Of a DNA stretch of 18,355 bases, positions 1 through 8,354 are shown piece after piece. This DNA is from an uncultured Pigmentiphaga sp. (GTDB lineage: Bacteria > Pseudomonadota > Gammaproteobacteria > Burkholderiales > Burkholderiaceae_B), in assembly GCA_937891425.1 (NCBI GenBank), contig CALAGD010000022.1, forward strand, positions 1 to 18,355. Direction: 5' to 3'. Positions within the stretch are counted from its first letter, which is position 1. Each line of letters starts with the position of its first letter. The translations under genes and the position numbers were made by a program. The notes below the pieces were generated by a model. It searched no databases, had not been told where the DNA came from, and was given only the letters and a program-made list of their open reading frames with translations.

Positions 1-154
1 ACTTGATGATTCAGGCGTTTTTATCGTCGAAAATAGAAACAGATTCGGCTCGTGCGGCCTGACGCACGGCCCGGCTCCCGAAGCGCATCGAACATGCCAG
101 CCATCGCTGCCGGTTAAGATGCGTTGCCACGATTCTCAATCACGGAGACGATGC
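1..154. other. 5' flank of the ABC importer operon
   Basis: This leader precedes the binding-protein gene and holds no credible gene. It has a T-rich stretch near 18-24. A perfect 6-bp inverted repeat CGTGCG / CGCACG (51-56 and 63-68, 6-nt loop) could be an operator half-site pair, an attenuator stem or the remains of an upstream terminator. A weak -10-like TAAGAT lies at 115-120, but I see no matching -35 hexamer. The ribosome binding site GGAG is at 144-147. No promoter can be called with confidence. Confidence 0.3.
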
Positions 155-1336
155 ATGAACAAAAGCATAACGACCCGGGCTCTTTCCCTGATCGGCGCCA
201 CCGCCCTGGCCCTGGGCATCAGCACTGGCGCTGCCGCGCAGGAAAAGGTCAAAGTCGGTTTCATGCTGCCCTACTCCGGCACATATGCCGCACTGGGCAA
301 CAACATCGAGGAAGGCTTCCGCCTGTATGTGGAAGAACAGGGTGGCAAGCTCGAAGGGCTCGATATCGAGTACTTCAAGGTCGATGACGAATCCGACCCA
401 TCCAAGGCACCCGACAACGCCAACCGTCTCATCAAGCGCGATCAGGTCGATGTGCTCGTCGGTACCGTGCACTCCGGCGTCGCCATGGGCATGGCCAAGG
501 TAGCCCGCGATACCAACACGCTGCTGATCATCCCCAATGCCGGGGCAGGCGCCATTACCGGCCCGCTCTGCGCTCCCAACATTTTCCGCAGCTCGTTCAG
601 CAACTGGCAGCCCGCCTACGCCATGGGTCTCGTCGCTGCCGAGAAGTTCGGGCACAAGACCGCGGTCACCGTGTCCTGGAGTTACGCGGCGGGCGACGAA
701 TCCACCGGCGGCTTCAAGGAAGGTTTCGAATCCAAGGGCGGCAAGGTGCTCAAGCATCTCAGCCTGCCGTTCCCGAACGTCGAGTTTCAGCCCATCCTCA
801 CTGAAATCGCCAACCTCAAGCCCGATGCCGTCTACGTGTTCTTCGCCGGGGGTGGTGCGGTCAAGTGGGTGCTCGACTACGCCGCGGCCGGTCTGAAAGA
901 CTCGATCCCGCTCTATGGCCCTGGCTTCCTGACCGACGGTACGCTTGAAGGCCAGGGCAAGGCGGCGGAAGGTCTCTACACCACGCTACACTATGCTGAC
1001 GACCTCGACATCGAAAAAGACCGTCAATTCCGCGCCGCCTACGAGAAGCGGTTCAACCATGCCCCCGATGTCTATTCGGTGCAGGGCTACGACGCTGCCC
1101 AGCTGCTGCACGCAGGTCTGAAGGCGGCCAAGGGCGAGCTCAAGAACCGTGACGCCATCATCAAGGGAATGCGCGCTGCAACCATCGACAGCCCGCGCGG
1201 CACCTTCACCATGTCGCGCGCACACGACCCCATCCAGGACATGTACCTGCGCCGGGTCGAAGGCAACCTCAACAAGTTCGTCGAGGTTGCGGTCAAGTCC
1301 CTCGAAGACCCCGCTCGTGGCTGCCGCATGAAGTGA
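155..1336 (+). CDS. HAAT-family ABC transporter, periplasmic substrate-binding protein (LivK-like)
   Basis: This is the periplasmic receptor that captures the ligand and delivers it to the LivHMGF-type membrane complex encoded immediately downstream. The 393-residue product starts with a clear Sec signal peptide: a basic n-region (MNKSITTR), a hydrophobic core, and a likely cleavage after the alanine run ending at residue 28 (GAAA|QEKV). The mature part has the Peripla_BP_6 / type I fold opening VKVGFMLPYSGTYAALG, and family length is normal. The start at 155 is chosen because GGAG at 144-147 lies 7 nt upstream and the signal peptide begins there; an in-frame ATG at 119 would add 12 residues that spoil the signal. 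Known relatives bind branched-chain amino acids, amides or aromatic acids. It somewhat recalls the subgroup linked to aromatic-acid (nitrobenzoate-type) uptake, but that is memory, not evidence. The ligand is unknown. Confidence 0.93.
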   Translation: MNKSITTRALSLIGATALALGISTGAAAQEKVKVGFMLPYSGTYAALGNNIEEGFRLYVEEQGGKLEGLDIEYFKVDDESDPSKAPDNANRLIKRDQVDVLVGTVHSGVAMGMAKVARDTNTLLIIPNAGAGAITGPLCAPNIFRSSFSNWQPAYAMGLVAAEKFGHKTAVTVSWSYAAGDESTGGFKEGFESKGGKVLKHLSLPFPNVEFQPILTEIANLKPDAVYVFFAGGGAVKWVLDYAAAGLKDSIPLYGPGFLTDGTLEGQGKAAEGLYTTLHYADDLDIEKDRQFRAAYEKRFNHAPDVYSVQGYDAAQLLHAGLKAAKGELKNRDAIIKGMRAATIDSPRGTFTMSRAHDPIQDMYLRRVEGNLNKFVEVAVKSLEDPARGCRMK

Positions 1337-1340
1337 CATC

Positions 1341-2210
1341 ATGGATCTGACGACCTTTCTTATTCAGTGCCTGAATAGCGTCCAGTACGGATTGCTCCTG
1401 TTTCTCGTCGCCAGCGGACTGACCCTGATCTTCGGCATCATGGGCGTAATCAACCTCGCCCATGGCAGTTTCTACATGATCGGGGCATACCTGGCGTATA
1501 CGCTGGCCTCGTACACCGGCAACTTCGCCCTCTCGCTGCTGATAGGTATCGTCCTGTCGGTATTGTTCGGGTACCTGCTGGAATGGGGCTTCTTCAGTTT
1601 TCTGTACGAACGCGAGCATCTGCTCCAGGTACTGATGACGTTTGGTCTGATCCTTGTCTTCGAAGAACTGCGCAGCATTCTGGTCGACGACGATGTCCAC
1701 GGGGTGCCGGTGCCCTCCTGGCTGGAGGGCAGCATCCCGATCGGCAACAACATGACCTATCCGATCTACCGGCTGTTCATGTCAGGTGTATGCCTGGCCA
1801 TCGCCGTCGCCATGTATTACCTCATCCGCAAGACCCGCATCGGCATGATGGTGCGTGCCGGCGCCACCAATCGCGAGATGGTGCAGTCGCTGGGCATCAA
1901 CATCTCGCTGCTTTACCGCTTCGTCTTTGCCGGCGGTGTCGCGCTTGCCATCTTCGCCGGCATGATTGCCTCCCCGGTGTCATCGGTGTATCCGGGCATG
2001 GGCAATTCCGTACTCATACTCAGCTTCGTCGTGGTCGTGATCGGTGGCATCGGTTCAGTCAAGGGGGCCCTGGTAGCGGCCCTCCTCATCGGCTTTGTCG
2101 AAACCTTCGGCATCGTGTTCTGGCAGCAGGCGGCTGGGGCGCTCGTGTATGTGCTCATGGCGGCGATTCTGCTTTGGAAGCCTGAGGGGCTGTTCAAGCA
2201 AGGGACGTAA
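1341..2210 (+). CDS. livH: Branched-chain amino acid-type ABC transporter permease LivH
   Basis: Inner-membrane permease, one half of the translocation pore of the HAAT importer. The 289 residues are almost entirely hydrophobic helices. They show the family hallmarks near the N-terminus (LNSVQYGLLLFLVASGLTLI, then GIMGVINLAHGSFYMIGAY) and a conserved C-terminal region reading VVVIGGIGSVKGALVAALL, the loop that couples to the ATPases. Length is typical for LivH. The ATG lies 4 nt after the stop of the binding-protein gene, without a strong Shine-Dalgarno, so translational coupling is likely. It should heterodimerise with the LivM-type protein that follows. The family call is secure; the substrate is not known. 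Confidence 0.95.
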   Translation: MDLTTFLIQCLNSVQYGLLLFLVASGLTLIFGIMGVINLAHGSFYMIGAYLAYTLASYTGNFALSLLIGIVLSVLFGYLLEWGFFSFLYEREHLLQVLMTFGLILVFEELRSILVDDDVHGVPVPSWLEGSIPIGNNMTYPIYRLFMSGVCLAIAVAMYYLIRKTRIGMMVRAGATNREMVQSLGINISLLYRFVFAGGVALAIFAGMIASPVSSVYPGMGNSVLILSFVVVVIGGIGSVKGALVAALLIGFVETFGIVFWQQAAGALVYVLMAAILLWKPEGLFKQGT

Positions 2211-2213
2211 CGC

Positions 2214-3248
2214 ATGAAACGGTATGCATTCTGGATCTGGCTGGTCGCCTTCGCCCTGGCCGCGACGCTCCCGCTCTTGCCGCCCCCCATCGGAACCGAG
2301 TTCTATATCGCGCTGGGCACGCGCATCCTGATCATGGCGATCTTTGCCCTCAGCCTGCAGCTGCTGGTGGGTTACACCGGGCTCGTCAGCCTCGGGCACG
2401 CGGCGTTCTTTGCGTGTGCCGCCTATACCGTCGCAATGCTTACCCCGGAATACGAGGCCGGCAACGGCTGGTGGCTCGTGCTTGCCTCCATCGGCACATC
2501 CGGGCTGCTCGCGCTCGTCATCGGGATCCTGGTGATGCGCACCCGTGGCATCTACTTCATCATGGCTACGCTCGCATTCGCCCAGATGGTGTATTTCGTA
2601 TTCCACGACTTCGCCTTCTTTGGCGGCAGCGATGGTACCTACATTTACTTCCGCCCCGAGTTCAGTCTGTTCGGTTGGCAGCTGGTCGACCTCGAAGACC
2701 TCAACCAGTTTTACTGGTTCACTCTTCTGGCCCTGCTCATCACCGTGGCTGTCCTCGCTCAATTGCTGCGCTCGCGGCTGGGTCATGCCATCGTGGGCAT
2801 CAAGTACAACGAGCAGCGCATGCGCGCAACCGGCTACGACACGATGGCCTACAAGCTGGCCAGTTTCGTCATCGGTGGCATGTTCGCGGGACTCGCCGGA
2901 TTCCTCTTCGCGCTCCAGTACGGGTTCGTCAACCCTGAGTTTGCTTCCTGGCACCAGTCAGGCAACGGGTTGCTCATGATCATCCTGGGTGGTCTTGGTA
3001 GCCTCCCCGGAGCAGTCCTGGGTGCGGTCGTGTTCGAACTCATGCGCGTCTGGTACCAGGATCTCACCGAACATTGGCAGCTGTTGCTGGGCGGTACCAT
3101 CATTGCCGTCGCCGCTTTCATGCCCAAAGGACTCATGGGAGGCTTTTCCGGCCTGCGCCTGCCACACCGGCGCTTCGCCAGGGTCAAGGCCACAGCACCC
3201 GCCCAGACCACTGCCACTACCGTGATGCAACCGCAGGAGCACGCATGA
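2214..3248 (+). CDS. livM: Branched-chain amino acid-type ABC transporter permease LivM
   Basis: Second inner-membrane permease of the importer. The 344-residue product shows the LivM pattern: an N-terminal helix cluster, the segment LVGYTGLVSLGHAAFFACAA near residues 45-65, and a C-terminal coupling segment MIILGGLGSLPGAVLGAVVF. The start has an AGGGA-type ribosome site a few bases upstream and lies 3 nt after livH. It ends in a polar tail of about 30 residues rich in Thr, Ala and Gln that is not part of the membrane core. The stop overlaps the next gene in an ATGA, as expected for a coupled operon. Confidence 0.95.
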   Translation: MKRYAFWIWLVAFALAATLPLLPPPIGTEFYIALGTRILIMAIFALSLQLLVGYTGLVSLGHAAFFACAAYTVAMLTPEYEAGNGWWLVLASIGTSGLLALVIGILVMRTRGIYFIMATLAFAQMVYFVFHDFAFFGGSDGTYIYFRPEFSLFGWQLVDLEDLNQFYWFTLLALLITVAVLAQLLRSRLGHAIVGIKYNEQRMRATGYDTMAYKLASFVIGGMFAGLAGFLFALQYGFVNPEFASWHQSGNGLLMIILGGLGSLPGAVLGAVVFELMRVWYQDLTEHWQLLLGGTIIAVAAFMPKGLMGGFSGLRLPHRRFARVKATAPAQTTATTVMQPQEHA

Positions 3249-3994
3249 CCGAAGTACTGATGCGCGCCAATAGCGTAAGCCGCCACTTCGGGGCGCTGCG
3301 CGCCGTCGATAACGTCAGCCTCGCGCTCGCACGTAATGAAATCCACGCCGTGATCGGCACCAACGGGGCGGGCAAGTCGACGCTCATCAACCTGCTGTCC
3401 GGTGAGCTCCCGGTATCGTCGGGGCACGTTCTCCTGGGAGACCGGGAGATCACGGGCTGGTCGCAGCCACAGCGTGCCCGCGCCGGCGTTGGCCGCAGCT
3501 ATCAGCGCAACAACGTGTTCCTGCCGCTCACCGTGTACGAGAACTGCCGGTTGGCTGCCCAGATGGCAACCCAACGCCCGTGGCGCATCTGGGAATCGGC
3601 CGGCCACTGCAGTGTCAGCCGGGAGCGTGCCGAGGCTGCCCTCGAGCGCACCGGACTCACCGAAGTCGCGAGCCGCGTGGCGGCCAGCCTGTCGCATGGT
3701 CAGAAACGGCAGCTCGAGGTCGCCATGTGCCTGGCCACCCAACCGTCGGTGCTACTGCTTGATGAACCGCTCGCCGGCATGGGGCCCGAGGAATCCGAGC
3801 GCATGCTCGACCTGCTGCGCAACCTGCGTGACGGACATGCCATCCTTCTGGTTGAGCACGACATGGATGCCGTATTTGCAGTCGCTGACCGCATCACAGT
3901 CATGGTCAACGGAGGAGTGATCGCCTCCGGCGCCCCCACCGAAGTCCGCGACAATGAAGAAGTACAACGCGCCTATCTGGGCGAGCAGGTATGA
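3245..3994 (+). CDS. livG: Branched-chain amino acid-type ABC transporter ATP-binding protein LivG
   Basis: Cytoplasmic ATPase that powers the LivH/LivM pore together with LivF. The 249 residues carry every ABC motif: Walker A GTNGAGKST at 38-46, signature LSHGQ at 149-153, Walker B LLLDEP with Asp173 and Glu174, and the H-loop histidine His205 in VEHDMD. The signature has His in place of the usual Gly (LSHGQ, not LSGGQ), which is seen in LivG relatives. The start at 3245 is supported by AGGAG at 3235-3239 and by the 4-bp ATGA overlap with livM. An open frame continues upstream to 3074 inside livM but is only a frame extension. Confidence 0.95.
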   Translation: MTEVLMRANSVSRHFGALRAVDNVSLALARNEIHAVIGTNGAGKSTLINLLSGELPVSSGHVLLGDREITGWSQPQRARAGVGRSYQRNNVFLPLTVYENCRLAAQMATQRPWRIWESAGHCSVSRERAEAALERTGLTEVASRVAASLSHGQKRQLEVAMCLATQPSVLLLDEPLAGMGPEESERMLDLLRNLRDGHAILLVEHDMDAVFAVADRITVMVNGGVIASGAPTEVRDNEEVQRAYLGEQV

Positions 3995-3998
3995 AGCA

Positions 3999-4709
3999 AT
4001 GCAAGCGTTGATCGATGCAACCCAGATCCATGCATGGTATGGCAGCAGCCACATTCTGCATGGCGTAGATTTCCGGCTCGAAGCGGGAGAAACGGTTGGC
4101 CTGCTGGGACGCAACGGCATGGGCAAGAGCACTCTCATTCGCACCTTGCTGGGGCATGTGCGCGAACGCCAAGGCACGATCACCATACGCGGCCGCGATC
4201 TGTCACGTGGCTATCCCTACCAGGTGGCCCGACTCGGCATCGCCTATGTGCCCGAAGGCCGCGGCATATTCCCCAACCTCACGGTGCGCGAGAACCTCAT
4301 CATGGCCGCCCGCCCTGGTACCCAGGGGCAGCGCGACTGGACCCTCGAGCGCGTGCTCGAACTGTTCCCCCGCCTGGGGGAACGCATGAGCAACCTGGGC
4401 AACCAGCTCTCGGGGGGTGAACAGCAGATGCTGTCCATCGGCCGTGCGCTGATGACCAACCCGGACGCAATCATCCTCGATGAGGCCACCGAGGGCCTCG
4501 CGCCATTGATCGTGGCAGAAATCTGGCGCGTGATCGGCGAAATCCGCCGTACGGGTCTGGCCACGCTCGTGGTCGACCGCAATTACCGCACCGTCCTGTC
4601 CAATTCCGACAGGGTCGTCGTCATGGAAAAGGGCCGCATCGTACTGGAAGACAAGGCATCCTCCCTGATCGGCGCCCCCGAACAGCTCAGCAGATATCTG
4701 GGCGTGTAG
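3999..4709 (+). CDS. livF: Branched-chain amino acid-type ABC transporter ATP-binding protein LivF
   Basis: Second ATPase of the importer, partner of LivG. The 236-residue product has Walker A GRNGMGKST (37-45), signature LSGGEQ (137-142) and Walker B ILDEATEG with Asp161 and Glu162, followed by LAP, typical of LivF. The segment after Walker B reads LVVDRNYR, so the switch (H-loop) position is Arg194, where classical LivF has VEQN and most ABC ATPases have His. DRN/DKN-type LivF proteins are known to me from other betaproteobacteria. The start at 3999 lies 4 nt after livG and gives the usual family length; an open frame extends up to 3954 within livG. Nothing suggests a pseudogene. Confidence 0.93.
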   Translation: MQALIDATQIHAWYGSSHILHGVDFRLEAGETVGLLGRNGMGKSTLIRTLLGHVRERQGTITIRGRDLSRGYPYQVARLGIAYVPEGRGIFPNLTVRENLIMAARPGTQGQRDWTLERVLELFPRLGERMSNLGNQLSGGEQQMLSIGRALMTNPDAIILDEATEGLAPLIVAEIWRVIGEIRRTGLATLVVDRNYRTVLSNSDRVVVMEKGRIVLEDKASSLIGAPEQLSRYLGV

Positions 4710-4717
4710 GCCAGCAT

Positions 4718-4743
4718 GGGCCGCGCATCGGCTACCGCGGTCC
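4718..4743 (+). terminator. Possible GC-rich stem-loop after livF
   Basis: Just downstream of the livF stop, GGGCCGCG (4718-4725) can pair with CGCGGTCC (4736-4743) around a 10-nt loop, 8 pairs including one G-U. There is no T-run after it, so it is not a classical intrinsic terminator. It could slow polymerase, help Rho-dependent termination or protect the liv mRNA 3' end. Confidence 0.3.
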
Positions 4744-4757
4744 GGCGTCGCGCGTCA

Positions 4758-4763
4758 TATACT
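4758..4763 (+). promoter_or_regulatory. Candidate -10 element for the acyl-CoA dehydrogenase gene
   Basis: TATACT at 4758-4763 matches the sigma-70 -10 consensus at 5 of 6 positions and would start RNA about 20 nt before the ATG at 4790. No recognisable -35 hexamer sits 16-18 bp upstream, so an activator would probably be needed if it is real. It would give the acd-mscS-murI group its own promoter, separate from the liv operon. Confidence 0.3.
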
Positions 4764-4789
4764 TGGCGCAATATTCACCGGACCGCAAC

Positions 4790-5950
4790 ATGGCTCTCGA
4801 TCCATCCAGTTTCTCGCTGCTCAAGGATTCCATCCGACGCTTCGTGCGCGACCGCCTGATGCCAGCCGAAGCGCTGGTCGAAGCTGACGACGAAGTACCC
4901 GCCGACATCATCAACGACATGAAGGCGCTGGGCCTGTTTGGCCTGTCCATACCTGAAGAGTACGGCGGTTTCGGCCTGTCCATGGAACAGGAGTGCGAGA
5001 TTGCGTTCGAGCTGGGGCAGACATCGCCAGCGTTTCGCTCGGTATTCGGCACGAACATCGGCATCGGCTCACAGGGCATCCTCATGGATGGTACCCCGGA
5101 GCAGAAGGCGGCCTACCTGCCACGCATCGCCAGGGGCGAACTCATCATTTCGTTTGCCCTGACCGAGCCCGATGCAGGCTCTGACGCCGCATCCATCAGG
5201 ACGCGCGCGGTACCCGACGGTGACGACTATCTCATCAGCGGAACCAAACGCTTCATTACGAATGCGCCCCGTGCCGGAGCGTTCACCCTGATGGCGCGCA
5301 CCGGAGGGTCCGGGGCATCCGGCATCAGCGCATTCATCGTGCCGGCCAGCACCCCCGGCATCACGCTGGGCAAGACCGACCGCAAGATGGGACAGCGTGG
5401 CACGAAAACCTGCGACGTCTACCTCGACAATGTCCGCGTTCCAGCTACCCACATCATCGGTGGCGTACCCGGCAAGGGCTTCAAGACAGCCATGAAGGTG
5501 CTCGACCGCGGCCGACTGCATCTCTCGGCACTGGCTTGCGGCATGGCGCAGCGCATCCTCGACGAAAGCGTCTCGTATGCCCGGCAACGCAAGCAGTTCG
5601 GGCAGCGCATCGGCGACTTCCAGCTGATCCAGGCCATGCTGGCCGACAGCCAGGCGGAGCTGCTGGCAGGCTGGGCGCTTACGCGCGAGGTCGCGCGCAA
5701 GTATGACGCCAAACCCCTCGGCCAGTTCGACCCCGAGGTCAGCATGCAGGCATCGGGCGCCAAGCTGTTCACTACCGAAATGGTCGGGCGCATAGCCGAC
5801 CGCGGCGTGCAGATCCACGGAGGTTCTGGCTACATCAGCGACTTTGCCGTCGAGCGCTTCTATCGCGACGCACGCCTCATGCGCCTCTACGAAGGCACTT
5901 CACAGATCCAGCAACTCGTCATTGGCAAGTACCTGATGCAACGAGACTGA
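4790..5950 (+). CDS. Acyl-CoA dehydrogenase (FAD-dependent)
   Basis: Soluble flavoenzyme that introduces the alpha-beta double bond into an acyl-CoA and passes electrons to ETF. The 386 residues are standard length and follow the N-terminal helical, middle beta and C-terminal helical layout. ACAD signature 1 is clear (ALTEPDAGSDAASI), as is signature 2 near the end (QIHGGSGYISDFAVERFYRD). The catalytic base of the short/medium-chain type is present as Glu368 in YEGTSQIQ; isovaleryl-CoA dehydrogenases carry the base elsewhere, so this enzyme is more likely SCAD/MCAD-like. The ATG at 4790 is preferred; an in-frame TTG at 4763 would add nine residues and overlaps a -10-like sequence. It follows the importer on the same strand, which suggests, but does not prove, that it acts on a CoA derivative of the imported compound. 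Confidence 0.93.
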   Translation: MALDPSSFSLLKDSIRRFVRDRLMPAEALVEADDEVPADIINDMKALGLFGLSIPEEYGGFGLSMEQECEIAFELGQTSPAFRSVFGTNIGIGSQGILMDGTPEQKAAYLPRIARGELIISFALTEPDAGSDAASIRTRAVPDGDDYLISGTKRFITNAPRAGAFTLMARTGGSGASGISAFIVPASTPGITLGKTDRKMGQRGTKTCDVYLDNVRVPATHIIGGVPGKGFKTAMKVLDRGRLHLSALACGMAQRILDESVSYARQRKQFGQRIGDFQLIQAMLADSQAELLAGWALTREVARKYDAKPLGQFDPEVSMQASGAKLFTTEMVGRIADRGVQIHGGSGYISDFAVERFYRDARLMRLYEGTSQIQQLVIGKYLMQRD

Positions 5951-5954
5951 AGCC

Positions 5955-8354
5955 ATGCCGCTGCCTGCCAGCAACGAAGCCATCTCGCACGACTCCAGCA
6001 CCCGCCCCCCCATGACAGACACGGCAACCACCGCCGATGCGCACGGCACCCGTCCGGCAGCGCACGACTCCGGGACGGCGGACAGCCCCGGCACGCGCGA
6101 CGCCCGACTCGAAGCCGGTAACTCGACACCCGAGCACGTGGCAGTGCCCGATTCCGCATCGGATGTGGAGGCCGCCCTGGACGCTGCTCCGGCGGACGAT
6201 TCGGTCATGTCCGAACTGACGGCAGAACTCCCCTTGCTGGAAGACAGCCTGCTTGCGCAGATCATCCATTTCGCCGGCAACTGGTTCGACAGCCTGACAC
6301 AGCAGATCGGCGAAGTCGCGCACGCGCTCGACAATCTCGGCGTGGCCGCGGCCTGGTTCGAAGCCACGCTGCTTGATGACGCTGCTCGGACCCTGTTCCT
6401 GCAGACAGCGGGAACCCTGCTGGCGGTGCTGCTCGTGGCCGGGGCAGCCGAATGGCTGGTGCGGTGGCTTCTCCGTTATCCGCGCAGACTGCTGCGGCAG
6501 TACGCGCAGGCCCAGCTGGAAGCGCAGGCACGCCAGGAGGCTGATGAGGTGGCGGCGATCAGCGCCTCGCTCCACGCCGCAAGCGGCGATGCGCATGGGA
6601 TGATAGATGGGGAGGACGGCCATCCTGGGCCTCCCCCCGACGACATGCGCGCCCGGCTCAACGAACTGCTGGCCGAACGCCGCAAGTCGATCGCGCATTC
6701 GGCCCTGCTTCGACGGCTGCCATTTGCCCTGGGCGATGCGTTGCTGGCATTGCTGTCGCTTGCAGCCTTCCTCGTTGTCGTCTCGCTGTTCACGCACTGG
6801 CTGGCACCGCGCTACCCGCAGGTTGCCAACCTGCTGGTACCCATCACCGAAGCCTACGCACTGCTGCGTGCAGGCATGGCGGTGACGCGGCTGCTGATTT
6901 CGCCGGCCTCACCCCAGCTACGCCTGCTCGAGATGCAGGATATCCACGCTCGGTTCCTGTTTCGTTGGGCGGTGATCATTTTTACCACGACCGCCCTCGG
7001 AGTGACGCTGGCGCGTGTGTTGCTCATGGCCGACGCAGGTCGTGAGGCTGCCACGCTCGTTTCCAAGGTCACCTCGCTGATCACGCACCTGTCCATGATC
7101 TACGTGGTAATCCGGACACGCCAGCCAATGCAGGCCTTCCTGCGTGGCAGCGATACGGCACGCCCCCACCCGTTCCGGGCGTTCGTGGCTGACATCTGGC
7201 CTGCGACCGCGATCTTCTTCCTGGTAGCGGTCTGGATCGTCTGGGCTCTCAGCATTACCGACGGTTTCGTGCGCGGACTGCGTTTCGGCACAATCACGGC
7301 TTCAGTTCTCATCGGCGCACGCCTGGTCTGGATTCTGGTGGTCGGACTGCTCGACCGCTCATTTGCCAACATCGGCATGGAGTCTTCGCTGGGTGCCAGC
7401 AACTACCACCGCTACCACCGGATCTTCCGCGCACTCCTGAGCTGGATCGTCTACGCAATTACCATCATCGTCCTGCTGGAAGCCTGGGGCGTGCCCGCGT
7501 TGCAATGGTTCGCCAATGGTACCCTGGGCCGCCGCATCGTGTCGGCCGCGGCCACCATCATCATTTCCGTAATCATCGCCCTGCTTGTCTGGGAAGCCAT
7601 TTCCGGTGCGCTCAACCGGCGCATTCAGCGCTGGACCAGCACGGGGGATGTGGTGCGCGCGACGCGCCTGCGGACATTCCTGCCCATGATCCGTACGGTT
7701 CTCTTCGTCGCCATCGCCGCCATCGTGCTGATGACCACGCTGCACGAGCTCGGCATCAACACCACGCCCCTGCTGGCCGGCGCCAGCATCGTGGGCATTG
7801 CGGTAGGTTTCGGCTCGCAGAAACTGGTGCAGGATTTCATCACGGGCATCTTTCTGCTCATGGAAAATGCCATGCAGGTGGGCGACACCGTGACGGTTGC
7901 CGGGGTAACCGGCGTGGTTGAGCACCTCTCCATCCGCACCGTGCATCTGAGGGCGTCGGACGGCTCGCTTTTTGTTGTCCCGTTCAGCGCCGTGTCCACC
8001 GTGAACAACGTCAACCGAGGCCTGGGCAACGCACGCATCCGGATCAATGTCGGCATGAACGCCGACATTGATGCGATCTACGCGGCATTGCGCCAGATCA
8101 GCGCCGACATGCGAGCCGAACCCGAACTGGCTCCCCTGATCAAGGCGAACATCGACATCGCGGGCGTCGAGAAGATCGAGGAATGGCTGATTTCCATTAC
8201 CGCGCAGATCCGTACCACCGACCAGGGCCGGGCACGCATCCAGCGGGAACTCAACCGCCGCGTTCTGGAGTACTTCCGCAAGCAGGGCATGCCGGTCGTC
8301 CAGCCCGCTACCGACACCCCCACCCTGATGCTGGAACTCAACAACAATGCCTGA
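5955..8354 (+). CDS. Large MscS-family mechanosensitive ion channel
   Basis: Inner-membrane channel expected to release solutes under hypo-osmotic stress. The 799-residue protein is far longer than E. coli MscS (286 aa), like the YbiO/MscM-type members. Residues 1 to about 140 are polar, acidic and low-complexity at first. I then count ten helices plus the pore helix (about 606-640: LLAGASIVGIAVGFGSQKL). The MscS beta domain follows (GDTVTVAGVTGVVEHLSIRT) and then the C-terminal alpha/beta region. Positive charges after helix 1 (RYPRRLLRQ) fit an outside N-terminus, yet no signal peptide is visible, and an in-frame stop at 5934-5936 prevents upstream extension. The start is 4 nt after acd, with no strong ribosome site; Met at 6012 is an alternative. 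The 3' end overlaps murI by 8 bp. Confidence 0.9.
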   Translation: MPLPASNEAISHDSSTRPPMTDTATTADAHGTRPAAHDSGTADSPGTRDARLEAGNSTPEHVAVPDSASDVEAALDAAPADDSVMSELTAELPLLEDSLLAQIIHFAGNWFDSLTQQIGEVAHALDNLGVAAAWFEATLLDDAARTLFLQTAGTLLAVLLVAGAAEWLVRWLLRYPRRLLRQYAQAQLEAQARQEADEVAAISASLHAASGDAHGMIDGEDGHPGPPPDDMRARLNELLAERRKSIAHSALLRRLPFALGDALLALLSLAAFLVVVSLFTHWLAPRYPQVANLLVPITEAYALLRAGMAVTRLLISPASPQLRLLEMQDIHARFLFRWAVIIFTTTALGVTLARVLLMADAGREAATLVSKVTSLITHLSMIYVVIRTRQPMQAFLRGSDTARPHPFRAFVADIWPATAIFFLVAVWIVWALSITDGFVRGLRFGTITASVLIGARLVWILVVGLLDRSFANIGMESSLGASNYHRYHRIFRALLSWIVYAITIIVLLEAWGVPALQWFANGTLGRRIVSAAATIIISVIIALLVWEAISGALNRRIQRWTSTGDVVRATRLRTFLPMIRTVLFVAIAAIVLMTTLHELGINTTPLLAGASIVGIAVGFGSQKLVQDFITGIFLLMENAMQVGDTVTVAGVTGVVEHLSIRTVHLRASDGSLFVVPFSAVSTVNNVNRGLGNARIRINVGMNADIDAIYAALRQISADMRAEPELAPLIKANIDIAGVEKIEEWLISITAQIRTTDQGRARIQRELNRRVLEYFRKQGMPVVQPATDTPTLMLELNNNA

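Noticed and set aside
119..154. Earlier ATG for the binding-protein gene
   Set aside because: It adds 12 polar residues before a perfect signal peptide, and the ribosome site GGAG at 144-147 serves the ATG at 155.
5951..6011. Possible frameshift joining the dehydrogenase and channel frames
   Set aside because: The dehydrogenase ends at a normal family C-terminus and the channel frame has its own start; the genes are simply adjacent.
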